Assembly (NCBI GenBank): GCA_003993805.1
Contig: RSEF01000001.1
Location: 63,112,550 to 63,176,549, forward strand
DNA length: 64,000 bases
Reading direction: 5' to 3'
Source of the DNA: Himantopus leucocephalus
Taxonomy: Eukaryota; Chordata; Aves; Charadriiformes; Recurvirostridae
Below are positions 26,101-36,833 of the stretch, one piece after another. The notes below the pieces were generated by a model. That model saw only the letters and a list, made by a program, of their open reading frames with translations. It did no database searches and was not told where the DNA came from. Made by a program: the position numbers and the translations under genes. Numbering within the stretch: position 1 is the first letter of the stretch; each line of letters opens with the position of its first letter.

Positions 26101-29100
26101 TTGCTTATACTACCTACCTCATGCATCTGCAAATTCTTTTCTCTTTGAACACCAACTTTTCCCTCCTTGCCATTTTTCCCTTGTGTCACTCATCCCTCTC
26201 CTAGCCCATCTTCCTCCCCAATCTACTTTCCTCTCCACATCACCTTTTTTTTTTTGTCTTTTTTGATCCTTATCTCATCCTTTATTCTTCTAGTCCTACA
26301 TCTGTGATCCTGAGTTGGAAAAGAATTCTTCAAGGCACCTCCCCTAAAGAGCAGCTAATTATTTGGCTTTGGGCCTGCTCCTGCTTTGTCAGCTCTCTCT
26401 TGTCAACAGGTCTATCAAGTGTGTGAGGAAGCTTTGGTATGACCAAGAAACCCATAAACTGACCTGGTAAACCCAGGGAAAGCCTGGTCTGCATTAATGA
26501 CCCTTGTAAAATAAACAAGAGAGTTTGATGCCTAAAGTACCTTAGAGCAGCCTTCCTCAGATGATGCCTGACACATCAAGTATTCAGTGCTTGAATTGGA
26601 GGGAGGAGGGGAATACAGCTACCATAAAAATGAGAAGAGAGACTAAACTTATGCACCACACAAGCACTAGACCTGCACTAATTTTGTTAGCAATAAACAT
26701 AGTTCTTCAAGTTTTCTTTTGCCTTAGTAGCTTGGCTCCCATTACCCTCAATCTCTTTATTCTTCTTAGCACTGTGGCTTTTAGACACCAAGAGCCTTAT
26801 TGTAAGAAATAAATTGGTTATAGAAACTTAGCATGCCTGGCTATATGTCTGACAGTGAAAAAAAGGATGAAGAAAAATATACACAACTTGAAATTGGACT
26901 CTTAAGACCATTAACTAGTGAGCAATCAGAAAGGCTGCAGAGTTTTACAAACATGTTTGGTTCATAGAACAAGAATCACAGAAGATAACACTTTCACCAC
27001 ATAATTATCTAAGTCCAATTGGTATTCCAGAGACATAATTTGAAAATTCAGTGTAATTTTGCTCTCAGTTACAAAAAAGTTGCTGTTCACATATGTTTGA
27101 ATGTCAGACATAATGGTTACCAGTCCACCTATGTCATGATGTAAAGACATAAAGAGTTTATGAACATCAGAAGTTCTTATACTAGAAAAACTGCTAGTTT
27201 CTCTCACTCCTGAGTCCATATTTTGAGTCATCAGAGCAGACCTGTATTCTTACTCTGAATACTTTCTTTCCAATAGTGCTTTATTCCATATGTTGCAGAA
27301 AAGAATTTGAATACAAAGCACACTTGCTTGCCTTGGCAATATAGTTCACATTTTAACTCCTACTGATGATTGCCTTATACTTTCAAAGTCTACCAGATTT
27401 AGCTAGGCTAAGAGCAGATACTCTACTTTTACATATAATCCTTCTTCAAATCTCAATAAACTCTTTGCTGAAATAATAGCTATCCAGCTGCTAAACCCAC
27501 AAGATAATTAAACACTGTGAAAGGACATTTCATTTTAAGCAGATTTAAATTTTATCAAATGATTACTCCATCTTAATTTGAATAATAATTATTCAAATAC
27601 TTTTTTCTTTTTAACCTTTTCACACCTAAGTCCTTCCTTGGGCCCTTGGGCAATAGAAAAACTAAAAACGTAACTGTGGGACAGCAGAAGGCGGTGTGAA
27701 GAAGGCAAGAAAAAAAAAAGGCATGAAATAGTTACTGGATTTTCATTTAGGTTCTAAATCTGGCTTCAGAGGGACTATTCATAGTTTAAAAGTTAAGCAT
27801 AAAGCAGAAGGCTGTGCAAGACCACAATGTCTTTGGCACAAGAATTGTTTCTCGTTATGAGACATGTAAGTACAATACTTATGAAAGGCCTAAGTTACAG
27901 TTGGATCTACAAAAATTGATGCACTATAAAAACAAGTGAGAAAGAAGCTTCTAGGAAAAGAAACTTCTAGTAATTTCTAACAAGTCTATTCTCCAAATAA
28001 ATATCTGATGGAGTTTTCTTGTATTAATTCGGTTTCAGTCTCCATTTTTGACTGCACATATGAAGAAGTGCTGGTCAACACATCTACTTTACTATCCACA
28101 GACAGTGTTAAGAAGATGTGGTAGCCATGCTTAAGAATTCACACTTGAATTAATTCTGCCACAGAAGTGCAAAGACTTTATCAAAACATGCCAGTCAATA
28201 AAAAAAGATGCAATGGGGAAAAGGACTTAACAATAGCTATTTTTATGGGCTAGCAAACTATCTAGGACCACAGGAGAAGGGTGTTTGCTGTATGCTATTA
28301 CTTCCAATTGGGATATCCTTTCCTTCACTTTGTAAAGGGGTCAACTCTCTTAAATACTTACACATTTGGTTTTCTTTCTCCAAGTGCCTATATCTACAAA
28401 AATCCCTTCTCGCCTCAAAACAACCTATTTATTTCTCTAAGATACGAGTGTATGGTGTGCTACCATTCTAAGGAAGGTTTGAGCAGATGTTTTTGTTTTG
28501 CTGTCTCATCTTCAGGCTCCTTTTAAGGAGCTATTAGTCTTTAAGTGTCCCTAATCCCCCAACTAAATTTATCAGCACTTGATTGCAGCCAAGAGTTAAG
28601 CTAAATTAAACTCTGAAATCCCTGTACAGTGTATCAGATGCACTTCTGGTAGGGGAGGTGGAACAGAAAACTCCAAATGTTCCACTTACCAAGAGGCAGG
28701 AGAACCATGCTTTTCTCTAAAGGTTTCTCAAAGCTGCCACGGATTTTGCAAGATCACCGCCATTTCCCTGATTTTATAAGAGCAAGAATTCAACTCTTGA
28801 AACAACTTGTCATTTAACTCCATATCGGGTGTGTACATGCATACATGTGCATAAATTTGCACACAGGTACATAGTCTCCTCTAGACGTGCGTATATTATG
28901 TATGGAGGAGGTACGTGTACACACACACTTAGGTTAAGGCTGCTTGCACGCTTGAGACATCCATTCCAACTGACACACGTGGTAAAAAGGTATTTATGTA
29001 TGTATATATATCTTTCTCACATACACACATATATGTGTGTGTGTATGTATCTGTTCCCCAGTCTTTGTCCACACACAATCAATCACTCCCTTGTTTGCTT

Positions 29101-32100
29101 CTGTCACTCACACTCATAAATAATTATCAGAACAGATATCCCTCCTGCTTTCACTCCTGCTTTTAGTAGGTAGTAAAATACACAGTGTCTTAAATAATTT
29201 GCACGTCAACACCAATAGTTGGTTAGTTTTGATGACAACATATGATAATTCCTTATTATCCCAGAACTGTGAACTTCTATGGTACTTCCATGTCAGAAGA
29301 GGGACAACTATGTATCCTTAAACACAGAAAAAAAACCCGAAACAAACAAAAAAAACCCCACACAAAACAAAATATACAAAGGGACAGCCCAGTACGTACT
29401 CTTTCTTAAAAAAAAAAAAAAAAGCACATATGGATGCTTAAGAGAAAGTGGCATAAGATACAGATTTTTTACCTGGGGACCAGTAATTGCAATCTAAACC
29501 ATCAGTAGTTTTCAGAAGTCACTGATAATCTAACAAGAGATTAGTACCCACATAGATTGATGGTGTCAATCAAATTCCTAACAGATTGGGCTTCTCTCTG
29601 CAAAGTAATTATTCAGTGGTACTAACTGATCCCTTTGTCTTTTCAATTTCTGTAAATAGCCCTAGAAGAGGGGCCTGGTGAAACCTCCATTAAAAACACC
29701 AGAAAGAGTCCCAGTGACAACTATCGAAGATGTCTCAAGTCCTAAAAAGACAACTGAGTTGAGACTACAGCTCTCTGGATGTAAAAGCAATTCTTGCAAA
29801 CCAGGTTACAGTAAACTGGTGAAATAAAAACAAACTTTGTCTCCACAGACTTCATTGCTTTTACTCTGAGGACACATCAAAGATTTGTTTCCAAAATCAT
29901 TTGTCTATCATTTTCACCAGCTTTTTTTTCAGGAGAGAAAGTGTGTGTGAGAAGTGTGATTTCTGCTGTCTGTATCCCCATGGCTACTAGAAACAGCTAG
30001 AAAGGGAATTGGGCACATCACAGCACACAAAATGTCAGGTTAACAAATTCCAACACAACAGCTCAGAGAAACAGACGCTTGCTTTCTCCCACCTTCGTCC
30101 TCCCATATCACACTAAAAGAAAAGGAAAAAAAAAAAAGTCAACAACAGAAAACTAGCCAAAGCCATTTAAGGGAATCAAATATGTCCTTCAGAAATGCAA
30201 ACCTCTCTAAAAATAGGATGAAAGGCTAAGCAAGTCACTTGTTTTTACTCATAGCAGTAATAAAGGGTCCTTGTAAGGGATTCGCACAAGTTCTGTGCTG
30301 TTACAGTAGCATCTGTCTCCTCATTGCTGGAGAGAAATGGTGAAGAGGATTTAGAGCGTGTGTAACCTGAGAGAGGAATCATCTGTCATTCCCTCACAGG
30401 GCATTAGCGAACTTTCCCTCTCCTGGCAGAGGGAAGAGCCACTCTCCATCCCCTACATCTTGAGATTACAGCTTTAAGCATTATTATTGCGATAAACTCA
30501 CTTATGAACGATATTAATAATTAGAAAAAAAATCTAGCTCTATTAAGAAAGGGTAAGAGAAGCCCAACTGAAAAGAGACAACATTCTGTGCAATACACAG
30601 GGGGAACCTGGTAGCAAAGAAGAGGTCAAGTAACAAACAGACCCTCTGTGTGAAAGGGGTGATCCCTTTGCTCCACCCAAGTGAAACTGCTATCACAAGC
30701 TACGCTTCTCACAATCAAGGTCTAGAGCAACAAAAAAGAAAAGGATGGTCCATTTTGGAAGATACTATCCCAGGACAGGATGCAGCATGCAATTTCTTGT
30801 GCCGCTGTATGGTGTGTTCTCATGCAAACAGTTGATTTGTTGGTGTTTCTGTTGTCTGCCCCTTAACGGGAGAAAGTGTTGTTGGAAAAATAAATCCCAA
30901 GGCAGTCAGACAATAGTAATGGAAGACATAGAGGTACACTACCTCAGAGATCAATGAGGTTTTTAGTATGCCCTGCTACTTGTTCTTTCTTTCCCAAATT
31001 AGAGGGTAGAAATGTCAACAGAAGTGCAGACAAATAACAGAGATTATACATTTCAAAGAGGCAAAATGCTGCCAATCAGCCCATCACTTGTATCTTGCAA
31101 GTCTCTGTTTCCTCCAAAAGCAAGATATTAATGATCAATTTACCGAAATATCTCATTCTTCTTCAAGACAGCAGCTTCTGTGTCCCACTGAGATCAAAAC
31201 TCAAAGGGCCTGGGAGCTACTGCCTCTTACAAATAACTGTCAAAATACCATAGCATGAGCTAAAACTGCTGTTGCATATCATTCAGATCTGTACCACATG
31301 CCATGATGCTCCACTTCTAGATTAAAACATTTCTTTGACCTACACAAGGAATACTCACAAAGTTTTGAAAGGAGGAGTGCAAAAAGGCCCTGATTTATGC
31401 AAAAGAGGGCCACTGTGAACATTTTTAGCAAGGAGAAACAATACAAACATCCAAAAAAAAAAAAAAGTATGCCCATAATAAGCATCAATTCAGATGTGCA
31501 GAATATAAAAAATGTAATGTAAGTTTCAATAAAATGGGTTAAGCCAATAACACTATTTCTTTCTTTTTGCAAATAATGTTTAAAATCATGACAATAAAAT
31601 TTTTCACATTGCCTAGGAAAAAAAAGAAATCCCCATACATAAGATTATGTAAGAACATGGTGATAAGATGATTTTCAGAAGGAATATCTAAAAGGGAATT
31701 GTAAGAAGTAGTTGTGGTACGCTGGCAATGGCAGGGAAAATATACTTCCCTTAAGAATATGCCATTGAGTCTTTCTTTAATAAAAATCTCTCCAGGAGAC
31801 AGAGGATAAAGACGTTACAAAAGATAAACTCAAATTTTCCATTTGACTTTTACCTGAGGGAATCCCCGATGCAGCAGCAGTAAACAAGCCAACACTTCAA
31901 TGTCCGTCCATTCTCTTAAGAAGTTTAGCATAGGTAACAAGAGCAGACATTTCCTTCCTGAAGTCCTCCCTTTAGGCAACCTAAAGAGATAAAGAAGAGA
32001 AAGTACAGGAGAATTCGGCGTTTGGGTCTGATTCGGGCCATGAACTACATGGAAATATTCTTTTAGTGCAAATAAGTTTGTTTTGTGTGTATCTGTTTAT

Positions 32101-35100
32101 TAACAACTGGACTAAGGCTGTTCAACTTATTTCATCAGGGTGACTGAAACAGTACTACAGAATAATGACTTTCATTTACTGATATCCTCCTTGGCTGGAT
32201 TCAAATCATGACCTAAACCTGAGAAGGTATCTCATTTACCAACCGTGGAAGTGGAAGAATTGTTTTCTAATGAAATATTGACAATATATAAACAGCTGAC
32301 ACTAACGTGCTTCTTTTCTGCTGCTAGTTACAAACTTTCTTAGCCAGCAATTTCCACTTGAGAGGTTGGCAGGAAAAGCCCCAATTTGCCATTTGAGCAT
32401 CACTGCTATAAAATTCTTCCCATTTGCTGTTTACCCAGAAAGGTACGACTCCTTTACAAACCTCTGACTTTTAAATCCATCTCGCTCTGCACTAACAGCT
32501 CTAAAATAACATTTGGGTTACCACAGGATTCCAACTGCTAAAACTGAAGTCAAATTTCCCCAAAAGCTGTTTACCCTGATCTAAATGCTTTGACTGCTCT
32601 CCTACCAGCAGCCTAGTATAAATGGGAATAAGTAATGAAGCCATCTTTCTGCTGTGCTAGTTCTTCTGGAATATAACCCCTGTGGTAATAATTACATGGG
32701 CTTATCCATCCCAGTGTGAACAACACCAGAGTGTTAATTCTGACAAATGTCTGATACCCACAAGTGTCTGTTGTAAAGAAAACCAACTGTTTTCATTCTC
32801 TTAACCTTGGGGTCAGGGTTTCCCACTGGGACTAACAGGTTTTTTTCCTGCTGTAAGTATCCATTTGAGAGGTGCTAAGAGGCGTTATGATACACAGACC
32901 TACACTTTCAGCACTAGTTTTTTTCTTGTTTGGTAATCTGAGCTTAATTCTCACCAGGGCTTTACACAGAAACACCTATTGCTGTTTGTCATTTGTATTA
33001 TCTCCTTTGGGTGATACTGTTCAAGACATTCCACTTTCTTCTCAACACCTTTTGCAACACAAGCTGGAGAGTCCCCAAAGCCCACTGGTAGCATGGACTA
33101 TTACTGACCTACTTGTAGCCTCTGGGATATCTCTTGTAGCCATTTTCTATTTCCAGCTTTTGAGCCAATTATCAGAGGAGTCGTATGTAAAAATGGAACC
33201 GCTAAGCTTTGATCCTAGGAATACAGGCAAACCAAAGAATTGTCCATTTCATGGACTATGAAGAAGTCATGGAACCTAAAAAGCCTGAATCAGTCTGATA
33301 TACTCCATCTGGCAGAAGGAAATCATAATTAGTATATACAAAACAGCTGACATTCTCAATCACAGGGTGGTAGTGTAAAATATATATATACTTGAACAAA
33401 TATGCTCATATGCAGCCTAAAGAGGGCATATATGAAATCAAAAGCAGCATATAAGCAAAGAGTCACAGTAAACTTGGACTGAAGTTTCTTGGTTTATGTT
33501 AGACAAGAAAAAGATTTTTTTTCTATGGCTACTGCGAGTCATTCTTTTAACTGATTTATTTTTCATATACATTCTGTCCACCTGGTCCTTCCGTGTTTCA
33601 CACGTGTGTGGTATTATAAATTATACTCAGGAAAATAAGTTAAGAAACACCACACCGGATCAAAATAAGTTTCCTCTAGTCCTCTAACCCTGTATCCTGT
33701 CCCCAACAGTGGACATAGACAAAAGCTTTTCAAGCAATGTAAGTACAAGGCACTCACATTATGACACTTTCCCCTAATCTTGTCCCAAATCCCGACCACT
33801 TTAGCTCAGAAACTGCACAAACTGGATATGGCCTGTATGAGTTTGGTAACTTCCGATGGATCTCTCTTCACTGAATTTGGCCATTCTCCTCTCCGACACA
33901 TAAATGCTGTCAACATCACAACATCCTCGGCAGACTAAATTTAACAGGTGCTACATTCTTTACTATGAAAATGTATCTTTTGATAAAGCTACAAGTTGTA
34001 CTCCCCAACGTGAAATGTTTAGCGGTACTTTTGCCAGGAGAGGTTTGTCCTGAAATTCTGGACAACTGCTAGTGTGGGTTTTGGCATTACATCTTCCTAA
34101 TAATTCCCAATTGTGTAATATTAATTAAAACTCATATTTACTCCTACTTCTCTAAAAGACTTTTGGTACAGGGTTTATGGAATCCTGAATCACAGTATTG
34201 TATGGGTTTTGGTTATACGTTAGAATCTAAGTCATGTCATTTCAGCTAAGAAGGACAGCAATGTGATATTCCTTTTTTTAGAAGTAAGATGAAAGAGGCC
34301 AATATACCTAGGACCTTATGAGAAGCGGCAAGTTTGATAGCAGGAGGAAGAAATATACACTTAAGTCACAACTTACAGGGGAAACTCCAAATAAAATACT
34401 GCCATTGTAAGGATTCCTGTCCTGCCTCTAAACATAGGTGAGACCAGCACTGAGCTTTGCCTTAGAGGAAAATTAAGGAATTCCTATATAATGAATGTTG
34501 GCTATAAAATGCTTAAAAATGTTTTTAACTAGAATAGGCTGCAGGCATGCAAAATATTTTTTAAAAGATTTTAAATTGTGGCATGAATTATTTCCAAATA
34601 ATTGGAATTATTTCCAAATAAGTGGATGGGTACTAGATTGTATATATGTCTTGGACTGATTCAACCTGATTTATCATTCTTCTCTTATGTAACAGGTTGG
34701 AGACCATAACAGATACTTTAGAATACTCTACAAGCTCAGACAGCAAAGTAACTCCCTATTATGCTGGGCACCACAATTCCAAGATGATGCCAACAGAATT
34801 GGGTGGAGGAATACTAAAAACAAGTGAGAAGAAACTATTACAGGTCTAGGGATGCTGATCCATGAGAAAAGATGTAAAATAAGTGATTCTGTATAGCTTG
34901 GCTAACCCAAGGACTGAAGGATATTATAACTGATTGTAAAATCGAATGAAAGGCATAAGCACCAAGAAGACAGTGAAAAAGAAGGCTGATCCAGAGATTT
35001 ATATGAGATATTGATGAGATAAAAATATATAAGAGAAATGTTAACTGGTAACCAAGAAACATTTCTTCTCAATGAAACCTCTAAACTTTAGAATATGCTT

Positions 35101-36833
35101 TCAAATAAAGGCAGTCACGTGCCTTCTGTAACAAATAGGTAGGAAAAGAAATGCCGGGTGAGCACAAGATGGCTGACTGGTATCCCTGAGGACTGAAGTT
35201 GCTTGTCACAACACATGTACTAGACATGGGAGACAGAAGCAGGACAAACTTCCTTTTTAAAGTGCTAAGCTAGCACTACGATGATAACATAAAAAATTTG
35301 GGGTACATTGGCTGATATGGACCTGGAGCACCTTATTATTCAGATTACAGTCATTTATGTGTGGTGGGAAAGAGAAAAATTATAATGGATGAGCGTCCAA
35401 ATTAAATCTCCAGTGCATACGTATCCTAAAGGGGAAGCCCAGTCCTAATCTTTTCCTGAATGAGCCTGATTGAGCCGATAGCAAATATGTAACCACATTA
35501 CTGAAACCGATGAGTGCAGTAACACAAACTTCCTCCCTAAATTCTAGCATTTCGCATAGGTGAAATCTCAGTGATCCTGTTGCCCCAGCTCTCCATGTCT
35601 TTCAGCTTCAGGCAGATTTGTACAAATCACCTAGAAGTGTCAGATTTTGAATATATTTTTCTTACCACAAAAAAAAAAAAATCCCAACAACAAAACCCCT
35701 TTTAATTAATGAAATACTTGATATATAACAAAGACCTCACTATATGCCCGAGGAGGTCATAAATCTGCTTCTCTCTTTGTAAATAAGCCTTAGTAGGAAC
35801 TAACTAAAAGGATAAGAAAGGATTTCCACTAATCAGGATTGCTTTCACGTGGCTGAATTACATAGAGGAATCACAATGACTAGCCCTGCGTTTGCTCTCC
35901 TTTCACCAGTGGACAAACGCACTCATTCCAGTGGAGCAGACAGAAATGGAAGTCACAGTCCAGTAGCCAGGAAGAGTCCAACAGTCCTTATCCTCTCTAA
36001 GCTGCCAAAAGAAGGTGAGAGAGAATAGTTGTTCTGCCAGCTACCAGATGGAAATAGACCATCCAGCTAACCACCGCGAGATACTGGTATCTCTAAACCA
36101 GAATCTAATCTTGGTACTACATCAAGGATATGTAATATGTGAAAGGGTAAAGCAAACCCCACACCACTGGATTTAGAGAACAGCGTACTATGAATCATAC
36201 TGCTCCAAAGGCAACGCACCAGTTGGTTGAAACGTTTAGACCCGCAAGAGTCAGCTATCTCATACTGTAATTAAATACAAAGTCTCACCTGCTCTGAGCT
36301 GGGGCACAGACACAGTGTTTGTAAGAAATAAAAGAGGCTACCTGAAAGATAATAGTACTTCCCCTGCTACTGGAGCACACTGAAGATTCAAAAACCACTA
36401 CAGGAAGTGTAATACAAATACAAACGAGAGAGAACATTAAACTGATTTAATTAACCTTTGTCATGCTTGATTCAATAAAGCTTCCTCGTTAGAAATTATC
36501 TAAAGCTGTTGCAGAATTTCCAATTTATCACATAACTCGGCATTAAAATTATACTGGCAGTAGACAAATATTTTTAAATATTCTTATGCCATACACACCT
36601 CAATTATAATTCCTCCCTTCTAGGATCAATTAATCGAGGTAGAAAAAACAAATCTCACTTTTGCAGCACCTGCCTTTCCCAAAAGACAGTTTCAGTTGTA
36701 TCACAACAGTCTTGGTTGCTTTTTAACCTAAGAACTGTTGGGTTTGAGTCCTGAAACAGAAAAGATTTTTTTTTTTTACTCACAAATATACTCCAGATAA
36801 ATGTGATTCATAGTCCTTTATAAAATGATTCCC
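15924..36833 (-). CDS. Candidate unrecognised multi-exon gene between PVALB and NCF4 (model)
   Basis: This umbrella entry covers the exon candidates listed separately below. On the minus strand I find about 16 short open segments with splice acceptor and donor. Most pairs agree in phase from about 33.8 kb to the stop at 15926-15924. The segments are rich in Leu, Val, Ile and charged residues in helical patterns (for example [38 protein letters not shown]), which could suit an alpha-helical repeat protein. I do not recognise the family. No plausible start codon is fixed; the CpG-rich block at 38-40.6 kb is a possible promoter. Weak points: two links (A1 to A2, and E to Y) need an acceptor two bases past the first AG, the donor of the 22.2-kb exon is poor, one exon between 20.3 and 17.8 kb was not found, and exons left of 33.8 kb in transcript order are loosely tied. 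A CR1 copy sits inside the intron at 18.3-19.2 kb. An expressed gene, a lncRNA or a partly decayed gene are all possible. Confidence 0.42.
16175..16208 (-). CDS. Candidate exon W of the unrecognised gene
   Basis: 34-nt segment between TTCAG and GTGATC. It reads [11 protein letters not shown] in phase 0 and ends with one base. Both phases are exactly what exon H (ends phase 0) and exon I (needs one base) require. Confidence 0.33.
16493..16570 (-). CDS. Candidate exon H of the unrecognised gene
   Basis: 78-nt segment between acceptor TTTTACTCAG and donor CAG|GTAAAC, in phase 0 at both ends. It reads [15 protein letters not shown] then [11 protein letters not shown]. Helical, amphipathic composition and good splice sites make this one of the most convincing pieces. 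Confidence 0.45.
17285..17405 (-). pseudogene. Decayed tandem copy of candidate exon G
   Basis: This stretch aligns with 17735-17855 about 450 bases away, including flanking intron. A 32-base core around TTTTGGCTGTG differs at about five positions. The donor position that reads ACTTAC (plus strand) in exon G is ATTACA here, so the splice site looks lost, and the exon G frame is broken. Confidence 0.45.
17495..17652 (+). mobile_element. CR1 LINE 3' fragment
   Basis: It begins in the typical CR1 tail text (CCCTGGAGGTGTTCAAGGCC), continues through GGCAGGGGTGG and the TCTTCCACCCCAAACCATTC segment, and ends in the octamer-like ATTCTATGATTCTATGGTTC terminus. It contains only the 3' untranslated end, so it is severely 5'-truncated. 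Confidence 0.88.
17748..17830 (-). CDS. Candidate exon G of the unrecognised gene
   Basis: 83-nt segment after acceptor TTTTCTAACATCAG and before a strong donor GTG|GTAAGT. After two split-codon bases it reads [14 protein letters not shown] then [13 protein letters not shown] and ends in phase 0, matching exon H. The other two frames are closed by stops. The upstream partner exon ending with one base was not found. Confidence 0.42.
18337..19240 (-). mobile_element. CR1 LINE, 5'-truncated copy with reverse-transcriptase C-terminus
   Basis: Read on the minus strand this carries CR1 reverse-transcriptase C-terminal sequence in two frames: [14 protein letters not shown] and [12 protein letters not shown] near 19.1 kb, then [23 protein letters not shown] and LFSLEKRRL near 18.7 kb. 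A frame change near 18.9 kb breaks the ORF. It ends at 18.34 kb in the CR1 3' repeat (TTCTATGATTCTGTGGTTC). The 5' end is lost near 19.24 kb. It lies in an intron of the candidate minus-strand gene. Open frames on the opposite strand here are shadows. Confidence 0.95.
20299..20383 (-). CDS. Candidate exon F of the unrecognised gene
   Basis: 85-nt segment between acceptor CCGTTTTTCTCACTTAG and donor CTG|GTAAGA. After one split-codon base it reads [15 protein letters not shown] then [13 protein letters not shown], ending in phase 0. Splice sites are good. Its upstream link is weak because the donor of the 22.2-kb exon is uncertain. Confidence 0.4.
21790..21925 (+). repeat. MIR-like ancient SINE fragment
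   Basis: Contains the MIR-style string CCATCTGTAAAATGGGGCTG, then AGTAATACCTTTCTCATGG and a GAGGA run, in the order of the MIR core and tail. Diverged, so age is high. Confidence 0.7.
22195..22288 (-). CDS. Candidate exon Y of the unrecognised gene
   Basis: Open segment reading [17 protein letters not shown] then [14 protein letters not shown]. To join exon E in frame the acceptor must be CAGAG| at 22289, two bases past the first AG. No good donor follows: the phase-compatible GT at 22194 is GTTCTT. The peptide looks real but the boundaries are doubtful. Confidence 0.28.
23104..23162. repeat. Homopolymer block A(40)G(19) next to a single N
   Basis: An N at 23103 is followed by 40 A and then 19 G. 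This may be a genuine simple repeat or an artefact where two reads or contigs were joined inside homopolymers. Confidence 0.8.
23194..23265 (-). CDS. Candidate exon E of the unrecognised gene
   Basis: 72-nt segment after a near-ideal acceptor (CCTTTTACTGTTTTGCAG) and before donor ATG|GTATGT. It takes two bases of a split codon, reads [15 protein letters not shown] then IWVENRFY, and ends with one base. The incoming phase matches exon X at 28.7 kb. This has the best splice sites of the set. Confidence 0.48.
25435..25790 (+). mobile_element. Old CR1 LINE fragment
   Basis: Plus-strand text follows the CR1 reverse-transcriptase end and tail: CTGTATCTGGAATACTATC, TTTTGGAGCCCCCAAAACAA, then GGAGATTTGCAAATTTTGAC and the closing TTTATTCTATATTC. 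Heavily diverged with indels, so an ancient insertion. Confidence 0.7.
26330..26502 (-). CDS. Open segment with acceptor, possible alternative last exon
   Basis: A pyrimidine-rich acceptor (TTGTTTATTTTACAAG) is followed by an open frame to a TGA at 26332-26330. It includes [15 protein letters not shown] and [15 protein letters not shown]. Its incoming phase matches exon X, so it could be an alternative end of the candidate gene. No independent evidence. Confidence 0.2.
28690..28733 (-). CDS. Candidate exon X of the unrecognised gene
   Basis: 44-nt segment before a strong donor TTG|GTAAGT. It reads [14 protein letters not shown] between one incoming and one outgoing split base. Both phases fit the neighbouring candidates C (31.1 kb) and E (23.2 kb). 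The acceptor (CCGTGGCAG) has a weak pyrimidine tract. Confidence 0.33.
28990..29052. repeat. TA/CA/TG microsatellite with an 18-base perfect palindrome
   Basis: TATG, TA, CA and TG repeats. ACACACATATATGTGTGT at 29023-29040 is its own reverse complement and could form a hairpin. Confidence 0.8.
31144..31187 (-). CDS. Candidate exon C of the unrecognised gene
   Basis: 44-nt segment between acceptor TTTTGATCTCAG and donor TCG|GTAAAT. It reads [14 protein letters not shown] in phase 0 and leaves two bases. The incoming phase matches exon B (ends phase 0) and the outgoing phase matches exon X (needs two bases). Confidence 0.4.
31854..31980 (-). CDS. Candidate exon B of the unrecognised gene
   Basis: 127-nt segment between acceptor TTTATCTCTTTAG and donor CAG|GTAAAA. 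After one split-codon base it has 42 open codons including [15 protein letters not shown] then [16 protein letters not shown]. The other two frames contain stops. It ends in phase 0, as exon C needs. Leu-rich and helical, with no recognised domain. Confidence 0.46.
32435..32500 (-). CDS. Candidate exon A2 of the unrecognised gene
   Basis: 66-nt segment between TGTTATTTTAG and TGG|GTAAAC. It reads [20 protein letters not shown] and leaves two bases, the phase exon B requires. Only this frame is open. The exact acceptor, at 32501 or two bases further in, depends on the frame of exon A1. Confidence 0.37.
32575..32612 (-). CDS. Candidate exon A1 of the unrecognised gene
   Basis: 38-nt segment between a good acceptor (CCCATTTATACTAG) and donor AGG|GTAAAC. 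Two frames fit: [12 protein letters not shown] joins exon S in phase but needs the second acceptor in A2; [12 protein letters not shown] joins A2 directly but not S. Unresolved. Confidence 0.3.
33758..33812 (-). CDS. Candidate exon S of the unrecognised gene
   Basis: 55-nt segment between acceptor CCAGTTTGTGCAG and a strong donor AAT|GTGAGT. It reads [17 protein letters not shown] after two split-codon bases and ends with two bases. Confidence 0.35.
34377..34421 (-). CDS. Candidate exon Q of the unrecognised gene
   Basis: 45-nt segment before donor CCT|GTAAGT. All three frames are open; the one fitting exon S reads [14 protein letters not shown]. The acceptor is either GAGGCAG or the TTTAG six bases earlier. 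Weak support. Confidence 0.2.
34585..34624. repeat. 20-base tandem duplication
   Basis: Two copies of a unit beginning GAATTATTTCCAAATA, at 34585-34604 and 34605-34624, with one difference near the end. Confidence 0.85.
34735..35080 (+). mobile_element. Ancient CR1/L3-like LINE fragment
   Basis: Text such as TATGCTGGGCACCACAATTC, AGAAACTATTACAGGTCTAG and TGGCTAACCCAAGGACTGAA follows the order of the CR1/L3 reverse-transcriptase C-terminal region in sense orientation. Very diverged, with no open frame. Confidence 0.5.
36289..36341 (-). CDS. Candidate exon R of the unrecognised gene
   Basis: 53-nt segment between TTATCTTTCAG and the strong donor CAG|GTGAGA. Two frames are open; one reads [17 protein letters not shown] and ends in phase 0. 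The links to both neighbours are unproven. Confidence 0.22.
36784..36833 (-). CDS. Candidate exon P of the unrecognised gene
   Basis: 50-nt segment between acceptor TTTAATGTTTTTCTGGCAAG and donor TTT|GTGAGT. The only open frame reads [16 protein letters not shown] and leaves two bases. This is the most upstream candidate I trust. It joins exon R only through a second-choice acceptor. Confidence 0.3.

Noticed and set aside
35570..35640. Minus-strand segment reading [16 protein letters not shown] after CTTCTAG
   Set aside because: It has an acceptor-like start but no GT donor before an in-frame stop, so it cannot join the chain.
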